In this document: piece by piece, positions 9,053 through 16,695 of the stretch | Position numbering within the stretch: the stretch's first letter is position 1 | How the letters are laid out: each line of letters starts with the position of its first letter | From: JALYGJ01 sp963781705 | Lineage (GTDB): Bacteria > Chloroflexota > Limnocylindria > Limnocylindrales > CSP1-4 | Length of the DNA: 64,000 nucleotides | Direction: 5' to 3' | Assembly: GCA_963781705.1 (NCBI GenBank) | Contig: CAWAGP010000001.1 | Coordinates: 620,001-684,000, forward strand | Position numbers and translations under genes: made by a program | The notes under the pieces: generated by a model | Databases searched by the model: none | Told to the model about the DNA's origin: nothing | Seen by the model: only the letters and a program-made list of their open reading frames with translations

Positions 9053-9075
9053 GTATACATACTCAGTATGCATAC
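9053..9075. promoter_or_regulatory. Inverted-repeat operator, probably bound by PadR
   Basis: GTATACATACT, one spacer base, AGTATGCATAC: two 11-bp arms with a single mismatch. It is AT-rich in a GC-rich setting and lies 44 bp upstream of the padR start. PadR operators are typically dyads of this size, so autorepression is the simplest reading. Confidence 0.75.
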
Positions 9076-9162
9076 GCAACCCACTTCCGCGTTCCCACGA
9101 AAGGGCGGTCGGCAGTTGGGGCGGCGAGGAGCTCGGTAGGTCCTTGCGATGGGCGCATGGCC

Positions 9163-9219
9163 ATGACCCTCGAGAACGTCAAGCAGCTCCTCGGCCACAG
9201 CTCGATCACGCTGACCAGC
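9163..9219 (+). pseudogene. Tyrosine recombinase C-terminal fragment
   Basis: The frame reads MTLENVKQLLGHSSITLTS, nearly the same as TLEDVKNLLGHSSIVLTS in the integrase at 10606-11738. This is the box containing the second catalytic His. Homology stops before the catalytic Tyr, and no integrase frame precedes it. The rest of 9076-9406 holds a hairpin (CCGCGAA/TTCGCGG, 9311-9327) and no other gene. Confidence 0.7.
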
Positions 9220-9406
9220 CTCGTCGAGTCGCAGGAGGCGCCCGTTCGCACCGTCCACCGCGTCCATGGCCTTGCCTCCTGTAGCACCGTGTGCGATGAT
9301 GTCCAGTGTTCCGCGAAATCTTCGCGGGACCACCGCCACGGATGGTATCGCACGCCGATGTCCCGCGCAACACTCAAGCATTTCTGGACAGACCAATGAG
9401 GCGCCG

Positions 9407-10609
9407 ATGAGCCAGCGTCCCCGTCTCGCCGGCGACGGCCGCCTCCTGGTGCCGTCGAAGGTGGCATTTGACCACCACGGATTCCTCCATGGGCGTTTGT
9501 CGGATCGATCGATTGATCCCTTCGATTGGACTGAGGACCGGCTCCTGCTGGCGGAGTCCTTCGCACGGCTCGACCTCGCTGACCGTGCCGCCGCCAAAAG
9601 CTGGTTCGTGCAGCACGGAGTCATCGACGGCGCCGCGTTCGTCGGGCCGCCGGCCCAAGTCATCAGTGACAACTGGCTTCCCGAACGCACCCCCGAGGAG
9701 CTGGCCGATCACCGCCGCGACATCGAGATAGAGCAGGCCAACGTCCACTGGCACCTGGCCACGCTGTCGCGGCTCAGCGAGCAGCGCTCTACACGGGAGT
9801 GGGACCCCGCCTGGGGACAGCTGATCGTCCACGGCCCCGCGGGCGATCTCATCGTCGGTGGACCGGACGCCGGTGCCAAGCTCCTGCTGCCGACCACGAT
9901 CAACCTGCTGCGCCGCGACTTCGCCAACGACCCAGTGCGACAGCGCGAGGCGGATGAGGCCGAACGGCTCCGCGCGGCGACCGCCGGCTGGCCGGTCGTG
10001 AGGGTCGGCGAGTTCATGTGGTACGACTCGTGGGAGCGTGACGATGTCGGGCCCGACGGTCCGCTGCCAGGAGATCCCCGGGAGAAGGCCAAGGTCCTCG
10101 GGTCGACGTGGGATCTGGCTGTCGCCCTGGAGCGCCTGCTGATTGCCCCCTACGTCGCTCGTGCGGTGGAGCGCCGGTTCACGATGACGTTTGGTCCCCA
10201 GGACGTCAACGGGAGCACGCGGCCGGTGCTCGTGCCCCGCGAGGAACGCGTCTGGCAGTCGATCCTGGCGCCCATCTACCTCCAGCTGTTCGAGGCGCTG
10301 CGACGGATCACGGAGGGCGAACCTGGAGCGGCGATCTGCCGCGAGTGCGACCGGCCGTTCCTGGTGCTTGATGCCCGCCGCCGGTTCTACTGCAACGCAC
10401 GGGAGCAGTTCCGCCACTCGAAGCGCGAGCAGCGGCGACGGCTCAGGGCGCAGGAACCCACCTTCGACGAAGCACTCGATCTTCTTGACCACCAGATCGA
10501 CGAGCAAAGAAGGTCGGAGCACGCGATCAAGACTGACCTAGCGAGGCCGGACCCGTGGCTGCCCGAGAAGGTGGCCAAGTCGCTGCGCCGTCGGAAGCGA
10601 TACCGATGA
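9407..10609 (+). CDS. Hypothetical protein with C-terminal zinc-binding motif, coupled to integrase
   Basis: 400 residues from ATG at 9407. The body is soluble and mixed alpha/beta with no recognised domain. Near residue 311 it has CxxC, then 14 residues, Cys, and a His seven residues later (CRECDRPF...FYCNAREQFRH), followed by a strongly basic KREQRRR stretch. This resembles the small zinc-binding C-terminal modules (CGNR-like) of DNA-binding proteins. The stop overlaps the integrase ATG (ATGA), so the two are translated together. An accessory role in recombination or element control is possible; the N-terminal 300 residues are unassigned. Confidence 0.65.
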   Translation: MSQRPRLAGDGRLLVPSKVAFDHHGFLHGRLSDRSIDPFDWTEDRLLLAESFARLDLADRAAAKSWFVQHGVIDGAAFVGPPAQVISDNWLPERTPEELADHRRDIEIEQANVHWHLATLSRLSEQRSTREWDPAWGQLIVHGPAGDLIVGGPDAGAKLLLPTTINLLRRDFANDPVRQREADEAERLRAATAGWPVVRVGEFMWYDSWERDDVGPDGPLPGDPREKAKVLGSTWDLAVALERLLIAPYVARAVERRFTMTFGPQDVNGSTRPVLVPREERVWQSILAPIYLQLFEALRRITEGEPGAAICRECDRPFLVLDARRRFYCNAREQFRHSKREQRRRLRAQEPTFDEALDLLDHQIDEQRRSEHAIKTDLARPDPWLPEKVAKSLRRRKRYR

Positions 10610-11738
10610 CGCGTCGTGGCCCGAACGAGGGCACCATCTACGAGCGTAAGGACGGCCGCTGGGCAGCTGGCGTGCACATGGGCTACCAGGACGGCAAACG
10701 GGTCCGCAAGTGGGTCATCGGCAACACCCGCGCCGAGGCGGTGGCGAAGCTCGCGCCGATCATCAAGGCGCGCGACGAGAGTCGGCCCGTCCCGGACCAG
10801 CGCCAGAAGCTCGGGCCCTTCCTGCGCAGCTGGCTGGACCAGGTCGCTCGACCGACGCTCAGGTCGTCCACGTATGACAGCTACGACGACATCCTGAGAC
10901 TCCACCTCATCCCTGGCCTTGGCAGGATCTCGGTCGCCAAGCTCACCCCGGCCGAGGTCCAGGCGTTCCTCAATGTCAAGTCGGCGAGCGGCCTCTCACC
11001 GCGACGCGTCCAGTACATCCATGCTGTCCTCCGTCGCGCGCTCGGGACGGCCGAGCGATGGGGCCTCGCCTCGCGCAATGTTGCGAAGCTGGTCGACCCA
11101 CCGCGGGTCCCGCGCCATGAGATCCGACCGCTAACCCCGGAACAGGCGCGGTTGCTGCTCGACGCCTCCGTCGGCGAGCGCCTCCATGCCCTCTACGTGA
11201 CCGCGCTCGCGACGGGGCTACGCCAGGGCGAGCTGCTCGGCCTGCGCTGGGGCGACCTCGACCTCGACGGCAGGAAGACGCTGCACGTCCGCCATTCGCT
11301 GGCCCGCGTCAAGGGGAAGCTCGAGCTGCTCGAACCCAAGACGGACCGCAGCCGCCGCACCGTCGTCCTGCCCGAGATTGTGATCACGGCGCTCCGCGCG
11401 CATCGGACACGGCAGCGGATGGACCGCCTCCTCGCAGGCTCACGCTGGATGGACACCGGGCACGTCTTCGCCACGACCATCGGCACGCCGATCGATGCGG
11501 CAGCCGTCACGCGCTCATTCCAGCGGCTACTAGACCGTGCTGATCTCCCGAGTGCCGCTTCCACGACCTTCGTCATGCCGCCGCGACGTTTCTGCTCGCC
11601 CAGGGCTTCACGCTGGAGGACGTCAAGAACCTGCTCGGCCACAGCTCGATCGTGCTTACCTCGAACACCTATGGGCACGTTCTCGAACAGCGCCAGCAAC
11701 AGGTCGCTCAGGGCATGGACGCGGTACTGGGCGGCTAA
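10606..11738 (+). pseudogene. Tyrosine recombinase/integrase, frameshifted
   Basis: The start (MTRRGPNEGTIYERKDGRW) is a typical AP2-like arm-binding N-terminus, then an SAM-like core-binding domain (FLRSWLDQVARPTLRSSTYDSY) and the catalytic domain with the first Arg in TGLRQGELLG. Near 11548-11552 one base is missing (CCCGAG where CCCGGAG is expected). After it the 0 frame runs on to 11817 as nonsense. The -1 frame restores CRFHDLRHAAATF (HxxR), LLGHSS and the Tyr of SNTYGHV and ends at 11738. The 0-frame product would lack HxxR, His and Tyr and be inactive, unless the base is a sequencing error. Confidence 0.85.
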
Positions 11739-11774
11739 GGTCAGGCCCGCGGACGTCCCGTCCCCGACGCCGTC

Positions 11775-12365
11775 GTGCGTCTTCTGGACGACCAGCCCGC
11801 ATGGGAGAGCCGATTGACCGCCGAGTCGATCTCGAAGGTAGCGCCGCGAGCGGCCGATGTCCGTGTCGCTGACGAGACCTTCGAAGCAATGTTCCTGCTT
11901 CACCGTGACACGGTGCTTCGCTATCTCCGATCGTTCTGCCCCGATGACGACGATGTCCTGGACCTCGTTGCCATCACGTTTGAGCGCGCACTCGTCGCCC
12001 TTCGCGGTCCGGGCCTCCCAGAGCCGCCGCTCCCTTGGCTGCTCAGAGTCGCCCGGAACGCCGCGATCGACCGTGGCCGACGCGGTCGCACCCGCCACCT
12101 TGTCCTCGGGATGCTCGGGCGCCTGCCGCGCGAGGAGGCCCCTGGGCCCGACGCCGACGTCCTCGGACGCGAGTCCAACGAGGAATTCCGTCGCACCCTC
12201 GCTCGACTGCCCGCAGCGCAACGGGACGTCCTGGCGCTGCGCTACGGCGCGGACATGTCCGTCCGGGACGTCGCACGGGCGCTGGGCAAGAGCGAGGCAT
12301 CCGTCCATAAGCTCATTACACGCGGCCTCGGCCGCCTACGGGAGATCGACCATGACGCACACTGA
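11775..12365 (+). CDS. ECF-type RNA polymerase sigma factor
   Basis: 196 residues from GTG 11775; a TTG at 11814 with GGGAGAG just upstream is an equally good start. Region 2 is seen in FEAMFLLHRDTVLRYLRSF and DDDVLDLVAITFERAL, region 4 in LPAAQRDVLALRYGADMSVRDVARALGKSEASVHKLITRGLGRL. It directs RNA polymerase to a small regulon in response to an unknown signal. The end overlaps the next gene by 14 nt. It starts 37 nt after the decayed integrase, so it may be element cargo. Confidence 0.85.
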   Translation: MRLLDDQPAWESRLTAESISKVAPRAADVRVADETFEAMFLLHRDTVLRYLRSFCPDDDDVLDLVAITFERALVALRGPGLPEPPLPWLLRVARNAAIDRGRRGRTRHLVLGMLGRLPREEAPGPDADVLGRESNEEFRRTLARLPAAQRDVLALRYGADMSVRDVARALGKSEASVHKLITRGLGRLREIDHDAH

Positions 12366-12969
12366 CCCTGTCGAGGATCGGCTGAACGCGATCCTTCGCG
12401 CACCTATCACCACCGATCAGGCAGCGCGCCTCGACACGCGGATCTCGGCCGCACGAGACGCTGCGTCCGTTCGCCGGCTGGCGCTCGGTGTCACCCGCAG
12501 GGTGGCGCTGGTCGCAGCGGTCCTGTTGATCCTGCCACTCAGCGCGGCGGCAGCGGGCATCCTTGGTGGCGGCACCGAGTCGCCGCACGGGCTCGTCGAT
12601 GCCCGGGGCTTCCAGGCGGAGATCACTGCCGCAGAGGCCGTGGTGCCCATCCCATCGGGGATGAGCTGGCCAGCATCGATCAACGCCAAGGATGGCAACT
12701 ACTCGGCTGGTGGCGGGCGTGTCCAAGTCGAGAACACGGCGTTCTGCATGTGGAGCCAGGCGTGGCTGGAGGCGACGGCAACCGGTGAAGCGGCGGCCGC
12801 CCAGCTGGCACTCGGCGTGCTCGAGGCATATCCCACCTGGACGAGCTACACCGGTGAGTTCGCGACCCAGAGCTATCGCGACGTCATTGACGTCGTGATC
12901 GACGGCGCCCGAGCCGGCCGCCTGGCCCCGGTCACGCGGTTCGTGAGCATCAACTGCGCAGGTCTCTGA
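12352..12969 (+). CDS. Membrane-anchored hypothetical protein, possible sigma partner
   Basis: 205 residues. A cytoplasmic N-terminus of about 45 residues (DPVEDRLNAILRAPITTDQ...) is followed by one membrane helix at about 48-68 and an extracellular part ending FVSINCAGL. This topology, and the 14-nt overlap with the upstream sigma gene, suggest an anti-sigma or sigma-linked sensor role. No zinc-binding HxxxCxxC anti-sigma motif is visible, so the role is inferred from context only. Confidence 0.6.
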   Translation: MTHTDPVEDRLNAILRAPITTDQAARLDTRISAARDAASVRRLALGVTRRVALVAAVLLILPLSAAAAGILGGGTESPHGLVDARGFQAEITAAEAVVPIPSGMSWPASINAKDGNYSAGGGRVQVENTAFCMWSQAWLEATATGEAAAAQLALGVLEAYPTWTSYTGEFATQSYRDVIDVVIDGARAGRLAPVTRFVSINCAGL

Positions 12970-13214
12970 CCCCAGCAAGCTGACTATGCCCAGTAGGGCG
13001 ACCGCCGCCCATCGAGGCCCGGTACTACGCGATGCCCCCGATGGCCAACGTGCCGCCGGGGGCATTTCGCTGTTGCGCCACAAGTCGGGCATCCGGTGCA
13101 TAGGACTTCCTCCCGTCCACCAGGTGTGTTCGACGTGGCTGTCTCTGTGGCTGTCAAACAGCCCCCCAGGCGCCGGTCAGGCGGGCGGCCCAAGGCCGAT
13201 TCACGCGTGGAATC
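12970..13214. other. att-side intergenic region with GTGGCTGTC repeats
   Basis: No gene. Two copies of GTGGCTGTC (13135-13143 and 13147-13155, 12 bp apart) are preceded by tccaccag at 13116. The same arrangement with one repeat is at 2916-2943. Direct repeats next to a tRNA-borne att core are typical arm-type integrase sites. Confidence 0.5.
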
Positions 13215-13289
13215 TGGAGGGCCGGCTGGGATTCGAACCCAGGACACGAGGATTAAAAGTCCCCTGCTCTGCCGCTGAGCTACCGGCCC
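13215..13289 (-). tRNA. tRNA-Lys (anticodon TTT)
   Basis: Folds as a complete cloverleaf: acceptor GGGCCGG/CCGGCCC, D-stem GCTC/GAGC, anticodon stem GGGGA/TCCTC with loop CTTTTAA, T-stem CTGGG/CCCAG with loop TTCGAAT, and an encoded CCA. It is the intact member of a family of tRNA-Lys fragments in this window and probably marks the right end of an integrated element. The discriminator base read from this alignment is T, unusual for lysine tRNA. Confidence 0.93.
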
Positions 13290-13307
13290 CTAAGGCAATG
13301 CTATTTC

Positions 13308-13367
13308 AACGCTCACACTGGAACCGATTGCCGGCGACTGGCTGGCGAATGCGTCCGCCACAACGCT
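13308..13367. repeat. Duplicated 5' flank of tRNA-Lys, copy 1
   Basis: About 60 bp that align with 16604-16664; the last 23 bases (gcgaatgcgtccgccacaacgct) differ at two positions. Each copy lies just upstream of a tRNA-Lys sequence read on the minus strand, so the locus with its promoter side was duplicated. The remainder of 13290-13518 shows no gene. Confidence 0.65.
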
Positions 13368-13518
13368 TCTTCCCGCGCCCCAAGAACGCCGATTGCATAG
13401 GGCCCTTTGCGGCAAAAGCCGCCCCGGGCGCACGCCAGCGTGCCGCGTGGCTCACGGCCATTGCTCGTCGGCCATGGTGAGCGCCGCGTCGACGGTTGGC
13501 GCGGGAGGCGCTATCGAC

Positions 13519-16188
13519 TTAAGGGCCCTGCCACTCGTAGGTGTAATTGGTCACGCCCGAACCGCCGATGCCGCTGAACTCGAGTCCGATGACCATGCCG
13601 GACCCTTCGCTTCCCGCAGGTACCTCGAAGCTGCTCGCATCCGAGACCGAGTTGCCCTCCGATGTCTGGACGGAAACGGAGCCCTGCTGGGGACCGCCGC
13701 CGGGCACCAGGTCGACGCGGACACTCGTAGTTGCCCACCCACTCAGGTTCACGGTGAGGAAGTTCCCCGCCACACTTGCCGTCGCCGTGATCTGCAGCGT
13801 CTCTCCGGGCGCCAGGCGCGGCGGCGGTGCCGCCGACCAGGAATGCTCCGATTGCTGGTAGACATCGACGTCGGGGCCGGTCCAGGTGCATTTCCCGGAC
13901 GTCGTCGCCGACAGGCCTCCGATCGTTACCTGCTGGCTGTTGTAGCAGCCGTCTGGCTGGTTCACCGACTGCGTCGGCTCTGTGCCCGTCAGCACCCAGG
14001 CACCGATTCCAGCCGGTGGAGAAGGCGTCGCCGCGGTCGGACTGACCTGGGAAGGAGTGGGGGTGTCAGTCGCCGCGGGTCCCAGGCTGATGCGCCTGCG
14101 GACAAAGTCGACATAGCTCCAGTCCTGCACCTGGCGGGACGGCGGCGGATTGGTTTGCGTGTGCGTCCAGTTCTGCTGGGAGAAGTAGATGGCGAAGCCG
14201 ATGTCGTTGTCGCCGGGAACCAGCGAAATGGCAAAGAACGCATACTTCAAGTGTTGGTTGCCGCCGCCACTGCCGATTTGGGTTGTCCCGCGGAACGCGG
14301 AGGCGCCGGTGAAGTCGACGCCGGCCGGACCCACGACCAAAACATAAAGTGCCGGCCTGTCAGTCGTGTATCCATCAGTGAACTCATTCCAGACGTGGTG
14401 CTCCGCGTCGTACGCCATGAGCTTGTAGTCGGGGAACACGCCATTGCCGATCGTCCCGGCATCAAACGCCGCCCAGGCGGCGGCCAGCGTGGACCAGTCG
14501 ACCAGGGCCGACTTCGCCTTGTACACGAAGTTCGTGTATGACACCTCTTCCCCTTGCGCAATCGAGATCGCGCTAGCGCCCGACGAGTACGTCCCGAACT
14601 TGCCGCTCGTGCCGTCGAAGGGGATCAGCCGCCACGCTGCGGGATAGTTCGGGTCGGCAACGAAGATCGCGCTCCGGGCCACGCGGTAGGCGAGCATGAC
14701 GTGGCCATTGCCGTTCTGTGCGTCGCTCAGCGACACGAGCTGCGGTTCGCCGGTGACAGCGATCGAGTAGCGGAAGGCATCGTACTGGAGTGCGTCGAAA
14801 CCCAGGCCGCGCCAGCTGTAGAAGAAATCGTCGAGCTTGCTCGTGTCAGCACCTGACTGCGTATACGCCTGGTACTGGCCGTGGGCGACGCTCGCCAGGC
14901 GGTAGCCGTCCGAGTCGTCCTGCCACAGGGACGGCGTCTTCTCACTGCCGTTGTTGTCGAACAGGCCATACAGCGGTGAGGCTCCTTCCTTCAGGCGCCG
15001 CTCGATGTAGTACCAGGCCTCGGTCAGCACCTGGCCGGCGCAGTGGCCGTTCCTCGCGATGAAGGAGCCGTAGTTGGTGAACTGCCAGTCGTCTACCCCC
15101 GGGCGGAAGCCCGAGTCGATCGTCGCCGGCAGGAGCGCCTTCTTGACCAGGCTCAGGAAGAAACTGGAGAAGTGCTCCGTGGCGATGGTCACGGACGTCC
15201 CGTCTTCGGCCAGCAGGGGCATGCCCTCGAGGTGGCCGGCGCCGTCGTAGAAGAAGCCCATGGCGAACGAGTCGTCGGGGATGACCGCGGGGATCTTCAG
15301 TGTCACCGGCAAGGGCGCCAGACCCTCCGCGCCGGAGATGGTGTAGAGCGGCGAGATGGGAGTCACCAGGTCGCCGAAGTCCGAGCTGGTGATCGGCTGG
15401 GCAGTGATCTGCAGCGTCGCGCCGGGCCAGGCGCCTGCCGGGACGTCGATCTTGAGGCCGTCCCAGGGCTGCCCCGAAGCCGAGACTGTCGTCGAGGCGC
15501 CGTCCGCGCCCACGCTGATGGCCTGGACGGGCGACGAGTCGCCCAGGGTCAGCGTTCCGGTGACCGGTGTCGCGAGGTTGTCGATCGGCGGCGGGGACTC
15601 GACCGGGCCGCTCGGTACATTCGGCTCGTCGATCGCCAGCGGGCTCGCGGCGGGGTCCGGTGGTGGGAGGCTGCCACAGTCGAGCCCGGTGGCGGCCGGG
15701 CTGGTCGCACCGGGCAGGCCGCCGGGGAGCTTGATGATCCCGCTGCCGACGGCGCCCACGGCCAGCGCGATCACGGTCGCCAGCGCGACGATGACCAGCA
15801 CCATCGGCCGGCGCGCGCTGGATCGGCCGGCGACCGGCGCGCCGGCATATGACGGGCCGGGCCCCGGCGGCGGCGCGAGCGGCGCAGGACCCGGCCAGGC
15901 GTATCCGGGCGGCGGAGGAGAAGCCGGCGGACCTGCGGGCGGCGGACCCGCGGGCGGCGGACCCGCGGGCGGCGGACCCGCGACGCCCGGGGCCGCGCCG
16001 CTCGCGAAGGCGGGTGACGGGCCGGTCGGCGCACCGCAGTTCCAGCACGCGGGCACGCCGGGCGGGTGCGGAGCGCCGCAGTTCCAGCATGATTGCTGAA
16101 CGGCGACGCCACATCGCCAACACGCGGTCGCACCGGGCGCCAGGGCTGCGCCGCAGGTGAGGCAAGTCGGACCAGAGGGTTGGTACAT
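13519..16188 (-). CDS. Zinc-ribbon, membrane-anchored papain-like surface protein, copy 2
   Basis: 889 residues from ATG at 16188 (GGGGTGGG just upstream; the longer frame to 16290 runs into the promoter repeat). Domains in order: two zinc ribbons (Cys pairs at 9/12, 23/26, 34/37, 48/51), a Pro/Ala-rich linker to about 127, one membrane helix 128-150, a beta-rich extracellular region about 205-345, then a papain-like region. The latter has Cys383 in NGHCAGQ, His496 in GHVMLAYR and Asp512 in VADPNYP, the order of a Cys-His-Asp/Asn protease or transpeptidase. A Thr/Pro/Ser linker about 705-725 precedes a C-terminal beta domain. Catalysis and substrate are inferred, not shown. Unlike copy 1 it is complete in the window. 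It lies between the intact tRNA-Lys and a decayed tRNA-Lys. Confidence 0.85.
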   Translation of the reverse strand: MYQPSGPTCLTCGAALAPGATACWRCGVAVQQSCWNCGAPHPPGVPACWNCGAPTGPSPAFASGAAPGVAGPPPAGPPPAGPPPAGPPASPPPPGYAWPGPAPLAPPPGPGPSYAGAPVAGRSSARRPMVLVIVALATVIALAVGAVGSGIIKLPGGLPGATSPAATGLDCGSLPPPDPAASPLAIDEPNVPSGPVESPPPIDNLATPVTGTLTLGDSSPVQAISVGADGASTTVSASGQPWDGLKIDVPAGAWPGATLQITAQPITSSDFGDLVTPISPLYTISGAEGLAPLPVTLKIPAVIPDDSFAMGFFYDGAGHLEGMPLLAEDGTSVTIATEHFSSFFLSLVKKALLPATIDSGFRPGVDDWQFTNYGSFIARNGHCAGQVLTEAWYYIERRLKEGASPLYGLFDNNGSEKTPSLWQDDSDGYRLASVAHGQYQAYTQSGADTSKLDDFFYSWRGLGFDALQYDAFRYSIAVTGEPQLVSLSDAQNGNGHVMLAYRVARSAIFVADPNYPAAWRLIPFDGTSGKFGTYSSGASAISIAQGEEVSYTNFVYKAKSALVDWSTLAAAWAAFDAGTIGNGVFPDYKLMAYDAEHHVWNEFTDGYTTDRPALYVLVVGPAGVDFTGASAFRGTTQIGSGGGNQHLKYAFFAISLVPGDNDIGFAIYFSQQNWTHTQTNPPPSRQVQDWSYVDFVRRRISLGPAATDTPTPSQVSPTAATPSPPAGIGAWVLTGTEPTQSVNQPDGCYNSQQVTIGGLSATTSGKCTWTGPDVDVYQQSEHSWSAAPPPRLAPGETLQITATASVAGNFLTVNLSGWATTSVRVDLVPGGGPQQGSVSVQTSEGNSVSDASSFEVPAGSEGSGMVIGLEFSGIGGSGVTNYTYEWQGP
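15937..15981. repeat. Tandem 15-bp repeat, three units
   Basis: Three perfect copies of gggcggcggacccgc encode the GPPPA/AGPPP repeats of the linker in surface protein copy 2. Copy 1 has a single degenerate unit. This is a length-variable minisatellite inside a gene. Confidence 0.85.
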
Positions 16189-16270
16189 GTCCCACCCCAG
16201 ATCGGCGGACGGTCGCGCGATGGCGCGATGGTGCCGTCCAGCCAGCAACGGTAGGGGATATATGCCTGCG

Positions 16271-16306
16271 ACATATGGGCCATTGCGCACGTCCTGCGCG
16301 TGTCAA
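16271..16306 (-). promoter_or_regulatory. Putative promoter of surface-protein copy 2
   Basis: Minus-strand TTGACA (16306-16301) and ATATGT (16276-16271), identical to the pair upstream of copy 1. The 24-nt spacer is long for a housekeeping promoter. Confidence 0.25.
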
Positions 16307-16370
16307 AGGCCATGTACCAGCCGCGGCACCCGACGGCTGGGCTGCTTCGCGCTTGACGCCGGCGCGGATC

Positions 16371-16436
16371 GTGCTCGACCTGTCTATGCAGCGGGACGCC
16401 GCGGAACGCATGGACGCCCTGCTGCTGGGTCAATAG
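16371..16436 (+). pseudogene. Integrase C-terminal remnant
   Basis: Reads VLDLSMQRDAAERMDALLLG then Gln and TAG. This is the characteristic tail of tyrosine recombinases after the catalytic Tyr (typically YSHVLPSMQ.AAERMDALL); compare LEQRQQQVAQGMDAVLGG in the integrase at 10606. The Tyr and everything before it are gone. It ends 1 nt before a decayed tRNA-Lys, the same orientation as the larger integrase has toward the intact tRNA. Confidence 0.6.
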
Positions 16437-16437
16437 T

Positions 16438-16588
16438 TGGAGGGCCGAGGGGGATTCCGTCCCCGTCAAGGACTCGTCGTACAGCCGATAACTGTGCCCG
16501 CTTCGCTCGCGTCCCCCAAGAGTGGTGCTACAGCGCTCAGTCGGGAATGCTTAAAAGTCCCTTGCCCTGCCGCTGAGATACCGGCCCC
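16438..16588 (-). pseudogene. Decayed tRNA-Lys split by about 85 bp
   Basis: The 5' half (16588-16551, reverse strand) keeps acceptor GGGGCCGG, D-arm with one change, and anticodon arm with CTTTTAA. The 3' end (16438-16465) keeps CCTCGGCCCTCCA-like acceptor and a damaged T-arm. Between them is an insertion that matches sequence at 20490-20560. It cannot fold as a functional tRNA. Confidence 0.7.
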
Positions 16589-16603
16589 TGTAGATCATGC
16601 CAG

Positions 16604-16664
16604 TTCACGCTCAGATTGAGACGATTACTTACAGACCGCCGGCGGATGCGTCTGCCACAACGCT
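16604..16664. repeat. Duplicated 5' flank of tRNA-Lys, copy 2
   Basis: Aligns with 13308-13367 and lies directly upstream of the decayed tRNA-Lys, showing that this is a duplicated tRNA locus rather than only an att fragment. Confidence 0.65.
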
Positions 16665-16695
16665 CACACAGCGCAACCCTCGGGCCGCGCCAGGG

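Larger units (their letters stand above)
14080..16329. repeat. Long direct repeat, copy B
   Basis: Matches 1-2252 (copy A) in the same orientation, including the DNA upstream of the start codon. Similarity ends at 16329, 42 bp before an integrase C-terminal remnant. Confidence 0.85.

Noticed and set aside
11548..11553. Programmed -1 frameshift in the integrase
   Set aside because: No slippery heptamer or downstream hairpin of the expected kind is visible; a deletion or sequence error is simpler.
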